Source of the DNA: Eleusine coracana subsp. coracana
Lineage: Eukaryota; Streptophyta; Magnoliopsida; Poales; Poaceae
DNA: 64,000 nucleotides
Direction of reading: 5' to 3'
Assembly (NCBI GenBank): GCA_032690845.1
Contig: CM064424.1
Location: forward strand, 47,071,511 to 47,135,510
How positions within the stretch are numbered: position 1 is the stretch's first letter; every line of letters begins with the position of its first letter. Both the position numbers and the translations under genes were made by a program. The notes below the pieces were generated by a model. It had not been told where the DNA came from. It saw only the letters and a list, made by a program, of their open reading frames with translations, and searched no databases. This document shows positions 21,991 through 32,961 of the stretch, piece by piece.

Positions 21991-24253
21991 CCGGCGGGCA
22001 TGGCACTAGCGCTTGTTTTCGCATGGTGTGCAGGATCAACGCACTCCCTGATGAGATATAAGAAAAATGAAGTGACTAATGTATATGTATAGCGTATGAG
22101 ACTTACAGATAGATAACATTATATTCTGATTGCAGTTTTGATCTGTCATGTCCTAATAGATAACATTATCTACTGACATGTCACCACATTTTCCTTTTAT
22201 TCTGCCTTAAGGATTAGTTGCGCTGAAATAATTACTTATTCTTTGCAGAGGCAATTAAAATGTCAAGTACTGAAGTTGATGTCTATCCAGGCATCACAGT
22301 GATCTTTAGTTGGCAGATAATCTTCATGCCTTACTGGATCTGCATCTTGGCATATATGTTTTCAGTTCAGCTATGTTAAGGCAGACATCGGATGTGAAGC
22401 AGCTCAAGGCTAGGAAAGGTCCAAGTACTTAACATTCTTACCTTGTGACAAACTCGAGTGCCAGCAAGTGATAATGGGTGCTCAAGAGGTTGGTCGACAA
22501 CATTGGCATCAGGCATTCAATTTTGCACCCTTTTGCCCTTTTATATTGTAGTCTGTGCGTCACTCACTCCTTTTGAATCTCGACTCATAGTGTGTTCCAC
22601 CCTACAGATAACTATTATTGTTCATGCTGATGCATGTGGTTATGGGACACCTCGCTCATGCTGCCAAAATGGTAAATTCTTTTTCATTTGCAAAATTTTA
22701 ATAATAGTAAGTTATATGCAAAAACACAACTATCAATATTGAAATCAGGTCTAATTGACTCAAGTCAATTTTTTTTTACTAGCATCAGGTAACTTGATTC
22801 TAGCTTCTTTATCTCGAAATGGTTCTGTACCAAGTCTTGTACAAGAGACACACTAGCACAATTACTCCTAGAAAATGGATGTTCCATATTAGAAACTATC
22901 ATGAGATTTTTTTTAAAGCTTCCATTGACTTTATTCTACAGTAAGAGTTTGGTACACATTCACATCATTCTGGAATGGAAACCATACATTTAGAGCTCTA
23001 GAGACTGCAATACATATTTATAGAGCAACCTTCGAATCTGAAAAACAGGTATTCTAAAAACTGATGTCGGAGGGTATTTTGCAATAATAGGCACATGATA
23101 ACTTGATGCATTGCTTGAACTTTGGCTTATTGGTCGAGTCTAAGAACACACATTTCAGGCCACTAATTCACACATCACTGTTGGAGGGTGAGCCAATTCA
23201 TGATTTATTTAGTCTAAATTTGATGTTTCATGCAGAACATCTATTTTGTATCAAGCGGATAGGCAGTGTCTTTCATTTTGTTTATTCTTTCCTTTTTCGC
23301 AAGAAGGGAGAACAACTCTGGCAGGGTGTAGAATTATGTCAACTGTTTCTAAATTATTTGAGTTGATTTTGTTAAACAAATTTTGAATAAAAGTCTAGTA
23401 AGACAAGTTAATTTTGTTTCTTTGGTTTTGTGCTACTTGAATCAATGGCTTGAGCTATACATGTGTTTGTTCTCCTCTTGCAAATATGTTTATCATCAGG
23501 CATGTGAATTTGGGATCATGTTTGAGGATATGCTGTCAAATGACATCAATGTCTATCCGACTACCTGCTATTTGTTTTGTCATTCCAATTTTTTGCAATG
23601 GTTGGTCGAGTATAGGGGGGTGAGGTAGAGCCCAATGTGGCAAGGGTCCACGAGAAATTGAAGTAGCTGGCACCACCGACGGATGTGGGCTTTGTCTCCC
23701 TTGTTGTTCCTCCTCAAAACGGATGGTAATTTTTTTTTCCTTGTCCAATTCAGTTGCGTCCATTTTATTCCCTTGTGACTCTGTTATCAAATTCAGTTTC
23801 ACATTGTTCTGTTGCTTTTTTTCCCCATGATTGATTAAAGCATAACTTGCAGGTTACTATTGCTGATGAGAAGTTTTCACAAATTTTGGTGGAATAAATT
23901 AGGTTAAGAAGCCTGTGTCATTTGGAATTGATCAAATGAGGTGAGATCTGGGAATAGGTTTCTTTATTCATGGCTTGGTTTCTATATTAGTGAGTTTAGC
24001 CATGATGGATGAGTCTTCCTAAATGGAGTGAAGCCAGATTGTTTCAGGTTCTGACCCCGTATACCATGCTCCGACTTGTGTAACTTCAATAACTTTATTT
24101 CTTTTTTGGATGAGACATTTGTTCATCATTTAGAAATAAATGATGTACGAGTCATGTTATCAACAAAGCAGCTATGAAAAATAAAACTTCTACTATGTGT
24201 GATACACATTTCTCTCGATAAAACATTGTTAGTGTGTTGTGGGGTAAATTTTA

Positions 24254-24274
24254 GCACGTGCATGTCGCACGTGC
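24254..24274. other. Helitron terminal hairpin
   Basis: Stem gcacgtgc / gcacgtgc with loop atgtc, 8 nt before the CTAG end. This is the termination signal of rolling-circle transposition. Confidence 0.88.
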
Positions 24275-25082
24275 ACAAAAGACTAGTGAACATAAACGGC
24301 CGAGATGCATGCTAGCTAATGCACAAAAGGGGCTCCTCTGAATTGACTGAATGAATTCAGAGGACCCCGATCCAGTTTGGACACTGATGGCATTGCTATT
24401 TGGACATTGATGCAAATCATGCTATACATTAATGTATTATCTAAGGTATTTCAAGACGAGATAATTTCCAAGGGACGGAAGCTGAGAGCTCTCTCTCTAG
24501 AGGCGACATGGCGGAAACTCAAACCCTAGCCACCACCCATCGTTCCCCATCCAAGAGGCCGCTGCCGTGATGGCAGTGGCCAGCGGCGGCACCCAAAGAC
24601 GTCTGCACATGTGGCCCCTTATTGTCTTCTCTCTTCTCGTGTTCCTCCATTGCTCATCGTCAAATAATGCATCTCTAGCCCGACTAGTTGCGGTGGCGAG
24701 CCACGACAGGCCTCTACTCCACCCGATCTACGTGGGGAAGAGCTGCCTGGACGGCTCACTCCAAGCTTCGACCCATGGCGGACAAGGCGCTTGGCATCCT
24801 GTTGCTCTTCGAGGCGGCCATGGCGGACTTCGATCCCGGCATATCTGATACCTAAGCGCCCGGATCCACAAGGAGAAGGGCCGCACGTCTCATCGGTGAC
24901 ACTCCTCACGATAGCCAAGGCGGCGTGTACCAAGCCCAAGTAGCGGCGACGTCACCAGATCTGGAGCCTAAGTGCCTGGATTTGAGGAGAAGAGCCATGC
25001 CGGCAGGGGAGCTGTTCGTTGCGCGTCCCATGGGCCCCAGCTAGTCGGTGGCAATCTCTCGACAATGCCGATTGTCTTCTGT

Positions 25083-25277
25083 GGGAGATTTAATAAAATA
25101 GGACTCCACCGGATGTCCCCTCTTCAAATAGGACTCTACCGGATGTCCCTAATATAATAGGACTCTACCTAATGGCTATAACATAAAGCACCTTCTCATA
25201 CACTTTTAGTGCCAAATAGGACTACTTTTTGACTGATGATGTGGCAACATTATGCGCAATGTCCATTTTACCCTTGG
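25083..25277 (+). repeat. Left TIR of the MULE
   Basis: About 195 bp. It matches the right TIR but has an extra ~30-bp internal unit: aataggactctaccggatgt is present three times here in variant form and twice on the right. Similarity continues to tacccttgg near 25277. Confidence 0.9.
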
Positions 25278-25917
25278 TTTAAAACTGACTGGACGAAAAT
25301 ACCCTCTTTGCTGAGTGGCTCAAACCAGACCCGCGCGCTTACCTAATCGCGCGCTGGCCAAGCCCAATCACGCGCCTGGTCAAGCACCTGGTCGGAGTGG
25401 CTCAGGGCCGCCGCCACATCCTCCTCGGTCGGAGCGGCGGGAGCGGCCGTCGACAGGAGCCAGGTATGTGCTCCCCTCCCTAGCGGAGCCGCCTCTGGTT
25501 GCCCCCCTCTTCTTCTCTCCTCTTGTGCTGCTTGCTCAAGTTCGCCCCTTTTTGTGGAACCCTAGGTCAGAGCCCTGACCCGACGACGCGGCAGCGATTG
25601 GGCTTCGATTCGACGAAGATTCTTCAACACAAGGTCATGATTCGATGTTAATTTAGTTGAGGTCCAAGTTCTTCACGGTTTTTAGATGAATTTCTTCTGA
25701 TTTAGGCTCCCCTTTTTTGTTTCATGTGAAATTGTAGGTTGGGGATCCCCTGAACATGTCTTTTCTGGTTGGTTTGCCTTCTGGGTGAGCTCAATTCATC
25801 TTTTTTAATTGGAATCACATCATGGTTGAATAATGTCCAGTAGAAAGTTGGAATTTTTTTTGTGTTGTGTCTCCATTGTTTGTTTGTAGGTTCAATCCTG
25901 ATGACTCATATAGGCTT
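25278..25917 (+). promoter_or_regulatory. MULE transposase promoter and leader
   Basis: A GC-rich stretch (25310-25570) contains a potential splice donor, gagccag|gtatgtgc at about 25464. A T-rich run ends in gtttgtag at about 25889, a potential acceptor. Together they suggest a non-coding first exon and a leader intron of ~425 bp before the first coding ATG at 25918. An 87-codon frame at 25315-25578 looks accidental. Confidence 0.45.
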
Positions 25918-28900
25918 ATGGTCACTGTATATTCATTTGGAAAAGGGAAAGATGCAGAGGTTGTGAAAACTGATTTTGAATGGTTTGTTGCAAGTGATGT
26001 CACACTAGAGGAGGTTAAAGTTGAGCTTGCGAAGAGGGTGAAATGGAACTCAAGGCAAGAGCTTATCTTTTGGGGGGTTGACAAGGGGACCAATGCTATT
26101 GTTCAGATAACCAACACCATGGAGATGTATTGTTTGATCAGAGATAGGAGTTACACAAGAACTGTGTCTTTGACAGCTGAAATTGTTGATAAAGGTTGCC
26201 AATGTGAAGAAGAGGACCGGTGTGAAAGAATGCAGCAAGGGGGCAGCAAAGAGGGCAGCAAAGAGGGCAACAAAAAGGGCAGTTCCAGCTACTAAAAGGA
26301 CAGTTACAACAGGTAAAAGGGTAGGTCCAGCAGCTAATATGGCAGTTTCAGGTCCATCACCACCATCACAACCTGTAGCAGCAGCTCCACCTCCACCTCC
26401 ACCCCCACCTCCACCCCCACCCTCACCACCACCATCACAACCTGCTCCACCTCCACCTTCACCTCCACCATCACAACCTATAGCAGCAGCTCGAGCTGCC
26501 ACTCCATCACCTCCAGCAGAAGCAGCAGCTCCAGCTCCATCTCCATCTCCTGATTCAGCTCCAGCTCCATCTCCAGCAGGAGCAGCAGCTCCATCTCCAT
26601 CTCAACCTCCACTCTCTCCACCAGTTATCATATCTGATAATGGAGCTGATTGGAGTGACCTCTTCATTGATCCTTTGCAATTTGAAGACGATGATATACC
26701 ACAAGCTGCAGATGAGGCATTTGTTTATGAACAATTTAGGTTTAAAGAAGAGGATGAGAGGGTTGAGAAGGCTGCTGCTGCAAGAGCTCAGTCCAAAAGG
26801 AATACTAAGTGTCCTGCTGGGCCAACTCCTATGATACCACCTGATCTTGAGAAAGAAATGAAGGATGCAACAATTCTAGTGGATGACTATATTCCAGATG
26901 AACCACCTTCCACTTGGAACAATGATGATCCAGATTTGAGTGTTGGCACTTGTTACCCTACCATGGTTCAATTTAGAATGGCAGTAAGACAATATGCCAT
27001 TATGGGAGAATTTGATTTTGCAACAGAAAAGTCCAATCAGATAGCGTACCGGGTATTTTGCACTGCTGCAGGGTGTCCATGGAGAATTGTTGGTAGAAAA
27101 CAAGCTGATGGCACAATTAGAGTGCAGATACACATTGAAGACCACACATGTTCTTCAACCAGCACGATATCTAGGATGGCATCACAAAACTGGGTAGCTG
27201 AAAGGGTAGCTGGAACCCTAAAGAAGCATCCAAACACAGGAGCAAGAGCACTTCAAGAGGATCTGCAGAAGAAATATGGTGTTGAAATCCCATACCAAAC
27301 TGTTTGGTATGGAAGAAAGAAAGCAATGAACAAGATATTTGGGACATGGGACACCACTTTTGATTGGCTCTATAGGTTCAAGTCCCAAATTGACATAAGT
27401 GCACTAGGTAGTGTGGTGGAGATTGACACGGTTGAGAAAGATGATCAGATCTGTTTCAAGAGATTGTTTTGCTGCCTGGCCCCATGCAGATTTGGCTTTT
27501 TCTTTGGATGTAGGCTCTATCTGAGTGTGGATTCCACATTCATAAATGGAAAATGGAAAAGTAACTTGGCTGCTGCTAATGCATTGGATGGCCACAATTG
27601 GGTGTTCCCGGTCGCATTTGCTGTTTTTGATGGTGAAACGACTGAAAACTGGACATGGTTCGTGGAGCAGCTTAAGAAGTTCATTGCTCTAGATGGTGAG
27701 CAAATCAGGCTGACCATTTCAACTGATGCAGGTGCTGGACTTATTGCTAGTGTGAAGAAGGTTTTCCCCAAAGCTGAGCATAGAGAGTGTTTCCGGCATT
27801 TGATGCAGTATTTAAAGAAGAGGTACCATGGGCCTGCCTATAGAGAAATGTACCCAGCAGCAAGAACATATCTACCTGAGAATCATGAGAAGCATTTGAA
27901 TATGGTCTATGCTGCCAGTCCTAATGTTAAAACTTGGATGGATGAGAACCACAAGCTGATATGGACAAGAAGCAAATTTTCTGAGCACAACAAGTGTGAG
28001 CACATAAACAACAACCTTGCTGAGTCATGGAATAACTGGGGTGGTCCTTGAAAAGTCTTCCAGTGGATTCTTTGGTTGATGGATAAAGGACAAGATCATG
28101 GAGTTGTTTTACAAGAGAAAAAAAATTGGAGAGAAACTTCCACCAGGTACCCTACCAGCTGTCATTCACCAATGCAACGCAAGAAGCAGAGGGTTGCAAC
28201 GCATGAATGTTAAGAAAAGCTCTGATGAAGAGGCTCAGGTGACAGAATTACATGACAATGACGAAGTGGTCAGGCATGTGGTCAGATTTAAGGAACAAAA
28301 GTGCACATGCAGGGAGTGGCAAGTAAGTGGCAAGCCATGTCGACATGCTCTGGCCTTCATAACATCACTAAGGAGACCAAATATGGGCAACTACATCTCT
28401 CATTACTTTGATACAAACATGTACCAATTTGCATATCAGTATACCATCCCAACACTTGGTGACAGAACACAGTGGCCAATTGTGGACAAAGGTTTCAACT
28501 TCCAGCCACCAACCCTCAAGGTAAAGCATGCAGGGAGAGATAAAAAGCTCAGGTTCAAGTCTTGCCTTGAAAAGGGTGGCACAAGATTTAAAATGTAGTC
28601 AAAGTGCTCAAGTTGTGGCGACATAGGCCACAGAGTCGGCAGTGTGAAATGTCCTCACACGGGCCCGAAGAAGAGGTTAGTGATGCTCACATTTTGAATT
28701 GTACTTGTGTTAGCATATTGTTGTGCATGTACTGTTTATTCCTCTCTTCTTTTGCAGGGTAAGGAACCGGAACAAGAAAAAAGATGGAGGTCAAGCAAGT
28801 CAAGATGTAGATTTTGAAGGAAGTCAAGCTGCAGATTTTGAAGATGGAGGTCAAGCAAGACAAGCTGGAGATTTTGAAGATGGAGGTCAAACAAGTCAAG

Positions 28901-29084
28901 CTGCAGATTTTGAAGATGGAGGTCAAGCAAGTCAAGCAGGAGATTTTGAAGGAGGTCAAGGAACTCCAATCAGAAATTTTGAAGACCAAGAATACATGCC
29001 TTCAGTGGAGGTGGCCTGTTCACATGGTGCTCCCTCCAGGAAAAAGCTCACACCAAATAAGAGAAAATTATCACAGGAAGAGTA
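25918..29084 (+). pseudogene. MULE transposase (mudrA-like), several breaks
   Basis: The first ATG after the likely acceptor begins MVTVYSFGKGKDAEVV, a typical MULE N-terminus with TDFEWFVA. The frame changes between 26183 and 26290 into a 622-codon stretch. That stretch has an acidic and proline-rich linker (poly-Pro at 26385-26430), the MuDR domain (SVGTCYPTMVQFRMAVRQYA, about 26935-27160), the DDE core (LYLSVDSTFING near 27515, LTISTDAGAG near 27720, HRECFRHLMQY) and NNNLAESWNNW. Two frame changes (about 28043 and 28080) precede the SWIM finger (CTCREWQVSGKPCRHAL, 28303-28360). A TAG at 28596 precedes a CCHC knuckle (CSSCGDIGHRVGSVKC). An intron at 28676-28757 and a repeat-rich tail follow. 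Confidence 0.88.
28795..28970 (+). repeat. 33-39-bp repeats in transposase C-terminal tail
   Basis: Variants of gattttgaagatggaggtca followed by agcaagtcaagct recur about five times, encoding DGGQASQAGDFE-like units. The frame stays open through the array, so the repeats expanded in multiples of three. Confidence 0.85.
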
Positions 29085-29406
29085 AAACCATCACATGGAT
29101 CATAGTTGTTTTGGGAGGAAAACATAGGGATCATAGGTTTTAGGTTTTCAGAGGAAAACATAGGGATCATAGCTTTTAGCTGCTCATCATGGAAGCTGTT
29201 TTTAGCTGTAGAAGGAAGCTTTTTTTGGCTGCTCATGATAGCTGCTCTTTGTGTATGTAACAAAGTGGAAGAGACATAAATGATTGATAATATTAACTAC
29301 AATATTATGACTGATAATATTAACTACAATATTGCCTCTGATATTTTGGTTTTGTGTCGTGACAATGCCTGATATTTTGGTTTTGTCTTCTGTTGTGATA
29401 CGGTAG

Positions 29407-29831
29407 GCTGTTGATTTTGGTTACTGGTAAGCTGTGAAGAGACAGGAAAACAAACAAAGGACCAAAAAAAATTTTGGCTGTCAGGCGCGAAGGAACCAAG
29501 GGTGAGAAGGCCGCGATGGCAGAACACAACCTCGACCGGCCCATCGTCACAGGCCAGCCAAGGTCATAGATAGCTTTCTCCTCGGCCCAATCAGCCAAGG
29601 AATCAAACACGACTGACAGCGTGGCAGCCAGCCATAGAGAGTAGTAGTAGTATCGGAGTTCAAAACGGTGCCAAGCGACCGAGTTTTTAAGCAGAGGCAA
29701 ATGCACCAAGGTGGCCGAGGTGGTACTAAACATCCTCCACAAGCGTGCAGATGCAAATGGGCCGCTTTACCTCTTTTCAACCTATGAACAGATATGGCCC
29801 ACGAAGCCCGTCACGCACGTAGAGTGAACAG
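29407..29831. repeat. Tandem duplication, copy 1 (425 bp)
   Basis: Copy 1 starts gctgttgattttggttac and ends agagtgaacag. It matches 29841-30256 almost throughout, with scattered substitutions and a short indel near 29450. The unit is GC-rich and non-coding as far as seen. The preceding stretch (29085-29406) is the transposase 3' region, with a tagggatcatag phrase repeated at about 29125-29172. Confidence 0.9.
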
Positions 29832-29840
29832 AGGCGAATG

Positions 29841-30256
29841 GCTATTGATTTTGGTCACTGGTAAGTTGTGAAGAGACATGTTAAGGACCAAAAAATTTTT
29901 GGCTGTCAGCCGCGAAGAAACCAAGGGTGAGAAGGCCGCGATGGCACAACGCAAACTCGGCCGGCCCATCGTCATAGGCCAGCCAAGGTCACAGATAGCT
30001 TTCTCCTTGGCCCACTCAGCCAAGGAACCAAACACGACTGATAGCGCGGCAGCCAGCCGCAGAGAGTAGTAGTAGTATCGGAGTTCGAAATGGTGCCAAG
30101 CGACCGAGTTTTCAAGTAGAGGCAAACGCACCAAGGTGGCCGAGGTGATACTAAACCACCTCCACAAGCGCGCGAATGCAAATGGGCCGCCTTACCTCTT
30201 TTCAGCCCATGAACAGATATGGCCTACAAAGCCCGTCGCGCGCGCAGAGTGAACAG
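29841..30256. repeat. Tandem duplication, copy 2 (416 bp)
   Basis: Starts gctattgattttggtcac and ends agagtgaacag. It lies directly upstream of the second MULE gene and may carry its promoter; that is inference. Confidence 0.9.
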
Positions 30257-30414
30257 ACATGACCCTTCGGCGTGCAGACACATGTCGCTATCGGGTTGCT
30301 CCAGTTCTTCAGTGCGGCTTAGTTTTTTTGTTTCGATTCTGATTTGAATTTTCAAACTTGCATATATTTCTCATATATAGACCTCTCTGGCACCTTTCGT
30401 TTGTGTAGATTTAG

Positions 30415-30910
30415 TGTAGATGCCAGTTTTGTGTAGATTTAGTGCACATTTGGTGTTGATTAGTGCAGGTTAGGGGAAGTTTTGTACTGTTGCGGTAGGA
30501 TCATAGTACATTTGGTAGTGATTAGTGTTATTACCATATGATTAGTTTTGATCTAGGGTTGATTAGTGTAGGTTTATGGTTAGTGATTTAGTGTAGATGT
30601 CTAATTTTTGTAGATTTAGTATACATTTGGTATTGATTACTCTAGGTTAGGGGAAGTTTTCGGTTAGTTTTGCATTGTTAGGGTTATTGCCGTATGAGTA
30701 GTTTTGATCTAGGGTTGATTAGTGTAGGTTTATGGTTAGTGATTTAGTGTAGATGTCTGATTTTTTGTAGATTTAGCATACATTTGGTGTTGATTAGTGC
30801 GGATTAAGGTATGTTTTCGGTTAGTTTTGCACTGTTAGGGTTAGTTTTGGATTATTGCTGAAGGTTTAGTTTTTATCTAGGGTTGTTTAGTATAGGTTTA
30901 TGGTCAGTGT
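30415..30910 (+). repeat. Three ~165-bp tandem units in the leader of the second MULE gene
   Basis: Units start gtgtagatg at about 30415, 30591 and 30747. Each contains gtagatttag, acatttggt, gattagtg, ggttagttttg and gatctagggttg phrases. The array ends before a T-rich run and ttgcag (30961-30966), so it probably lies in a leader intron. Confidence 0.75.
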
Positions 30911-30999
30911 GTATGAAATACAGGTTTATATACTTCTAAGTATTCTTCCTTGCATTCTTGTTGCAGGTCTCTTCCCTATCCACTCTGCTGTCGATTGAG

Positions 31000-31577
31000 A
31001 TGCATCCAGAGCAGCCCTACTGGTGCGGCGTTGATTGCCTCTCAGTTCACCGCTGCGATCATGGCCTCCTCCCCCACAAGAAGTTGTGCTTTGGCAGCAA
31101 GGATGCAGGTAGACGTTACTATGGCTGCCCATTAAAGGTATGTGCATTTTCTGTTATTGCATGTTCTTTTCTTCTTATTTTTCTTGTTTTGTCATGTATT
31201 TGAAGCAATATGTTTGATCGCAGGTCGATGAAGAGCAGTGTGGGTATGTTCGCTGGTATGATCCTCCATATCCCAATCGGCTGCAAAGGTTCATAAAAAA
31301 CCTATGGATCATGGGACAGGAGGCCATGAATAAACTTGGCGCATCAGATGAAGCACATCACATGGCAGTCATTAAGCACAACGAAGCTATTCAGATGCAC
31401 AATGATGCTCTGGAGGAGAAGGAGGCTATGGAGGAGATTCTGAAGGAGGCAAAGGAGGCCAAGGATCAAGCTGAAGCTGCTTGCTACTTCTACCCGTGCC
31501 AGGCAACTTTGGCGTGGATGGTGGTAGTCTTTGCTGCCATTGCCTTCATGTTGATGCTGCTGATGATCTTCAACTAG
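31000..31577 (+). CDS. GRF zinc-finger, coiled-coil membrane protein in MULE
   Basis: Two exons, 31000-31137 and 31224-31577, are joined by an intron with gtatgt and atcgcag borders; the join keeps the frame (GCPLK|VDEEQCGYV). The predicted protein has about 163 residues. Residues 1-65 carry a GRF-type zinc finger (CGVDCLSVHRCDHG, KKLCFGSKDAGRRYYGCP, then CGYVRWYDPPYP). Next comes a lysine/glutamate-rich coiled coil (EKEAMEEILKEAKEAKDQAE, about residues 115-140) and a C-terminal membrane helix (ATLAWMVVVFAAIAFMLMLL). Short GRF-finger proteins of this type are common in grass genomes and often transposon-linked; their job is unknown. It is intact here, unlike the transposase. It may be captured host coding sequence or a second element gene. 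Confidence 0.75.
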
Positions 31578-32243
31578 AAGTGAAGGTGGTTGGAAAGCTT
31601 AGACAAGGTGTCGGCTGTTATTTTGAAAAAGGTAAGATATGCTAGTGGTTGTAATGTTGGGTGGCGATGGCTCTTTTGAAGGTGGTGATGGTTTTTGCAT
31701 GTTTAGATGATGGCCTTTTGAACTTTGGTAGTTTGCTGGACATAGGGTTTCTGAAGGTGGTGATGGCTTTTGAAGGTAACATAGGTTTAGTTGTGAATTT
31801 AGTGAACTTGGAAAGATGATAGGAAGATGGTGGTGGAAGCTGATGGGAAGAAGGAACTTGGAAACATTGTATATATGCTAATGTGGCAGTATGCCTCTAT
31901 TATAACTTATTAGTGCATGTGATGTATTCTCTTCCTTTGTTTTTCTTTTATAAATTTCATGCTTTAATCTGGCTATTTTGTGGATTCTGAGCATGAAAAT
32001 GAGGATCAGCAGTTCAGCTTTAGGTTTGAATTTATATTTGAATTTGAATTTCTATTTGAAGTTGTGTTCAAATTTGAATTTTAGAGGCAAAGGAACCAGC
32101 CAAGCTGGTCTGGTGCCCTGGCGTCCGAGGTGAGCTAGCCTGGCCGGCCGCCTGGGTGCCCAAGTAACCAGCGAGCTGGTCTGGCTGGGTGCCTAAGCGC
32201 AAGGGAGTAGAGGGGTAAAATTGTAATTTGGCTTCGGTGAGGT
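31578..32243. other. MULE 3' region
   Basis: Non-coding. It has repeated aaggtggtgatgg phrases (about 31678-31765) and ttgaatttgaatttc runs (32020-32080) before the right TIR. No gene is supported. Confidence 0.5.
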
Positions 32244-32397
32244 CCAAGGGTAGAAATGACATTTTGTATAGATTTGACATGTCATCAGTCCTATTTGGCA
32301 CTAAAAGTGTATGAGAAGGTGCTTTATGTTATGGACATTGGGTAGAGTCCTATTATATTAGGGACATCCGGTAGAGTCCTATTTTATTAAATCTCCC
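32244..32397 (-). repeat. Right TIR of the MULE
   Basis: About 154 bp, reverse complement of the left TIR: gggagatttaataaaatagg, then ccggatgtccctaatataat, then aaagcaccttctcatacac. It is shorter than the left TIR by one internal repeat unit. Confidence 0.92.
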
Positions 32398-32961
32398 GTC
32401 TTCTGAAGCCGACTTCTTCACTGGAGGAGGTGCTGTCCTGGGGAGCGGCTTTGACCACCTGTAGTTAAAGCTGCAACTGCTAGTTGTCTTCCTCAGACGA
32501 GTAGATTCAAGCTACATCGACTCAAGTTTCAAGTGCTACTCCTGGATGCTTTGGATAGCTCTCGGGCCACTACTATGTGGTGGTGCCGGGAGGATCCGGG
32601 CCAGTGATGGCATGCTGATGGATTCGGCGTTGTACAGGTTCTGGTGGTGGTGGCGCTCGCTTATGCAAGATGGTTAAGGAGGGGGCTAGAGCGTCTTCCA
32701 AAGCTTTTGCTAAGCTCACCGGGATCTTCTGGTGCAAATCATCCAAGAAATTTTGTCTGTTGTGAAGATGATTGGTGGATGACCACACAAGTGGGGCTAT
32801 GAACTGATTTCGACAATGTTCGAGCTTTGTCGACAACAATTTTCCTGTGTTTCTTTTGTAGTGTGGAGCCTATGTGCTCCTTATAATCTTGGCTGTGTAC
32901 ACCCTCTAGAGGGTGTAGAGGCTGGATTCTTACTCATTATTTAAAATTATCTAAGGTATTT

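Larger units (their letters stand above)
20066..24286 (+). mobile_element. Non-autonomous Helitron, 4.2 kb
   Basis: The 5' end is TCTAACTAGCAAAGTATCC preceded by A (20065), a common grass Helitron start. The 3' end is CTAG (24283-24286) followed by T. Eight bases before it is a perfect hairpin: gcacgtgc, loop atgtc, gcacgtgc (24254-24274). Insertion between A and T without target duplication fits the family. There is no Rep/helicase gene, so it depends on an autonomous partner. The interior is AT-rich (20080-20900) with GC-richer patches that look captured (21100-22000) and AT-rich remains with intron-like borders (22030-24240). Confidence 0.88.
25083..32397 (+). mobile_element. Autonomous-type Mutator-like element (MULE), 7.3 kb
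   Basis: Terminal inverted repeats start GGGAGATTTAATAAAATAGG at both ends. The flanks are gtcttctgt (25074-25082) and gtcttctga (32398-32406), a 9-bp target duplication with one difference. It contains a transposase gene with MuDR, DDE and SWIM domains and a second two-exon gene with a GRF zinc finger. The transposase is interrupted, so this copy is probably no longer able to move itself. It inserted into the retro-sequence described at 24452-32945. Confidence 0.95.
24452..32945 (+). mobile_element. Retro-inserted sequence (about 1.17 kb) split by a MULE
   Basis: The 16-mer attatctaaggtattt occurs at 24436-24451 and 32946-32961, a long target duplication like those left by LINE-type reverse transcription. 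Between them, once the MULE and one copy of its 9-bp duplication are removed, about 1,170 bp remain (24452-25082 and 32407-32945), ending with an A-rich actcattatttaaa before the right duplication. The left part is GC-rich with an ATG at 24509 (MAETQTLATTH) but no long open frame; the right part ends with a gtgtacaccctctagag stretch. It may be a LINE-mobilised sequence or a degraded non-LTR element; the family is not recognised. Confidence 0.6.

Noticed and set aside
25315..25578. 87-codon proline/arginine-rich plus frame
   Set aside because: It lies in the MULE leader, upstream of the transposase start, and contains a likely splice donor.
26050..26502. Glycine-rich minus-strand frame
   Set aside because: It is the antisense of the transposase proline-rich linker.
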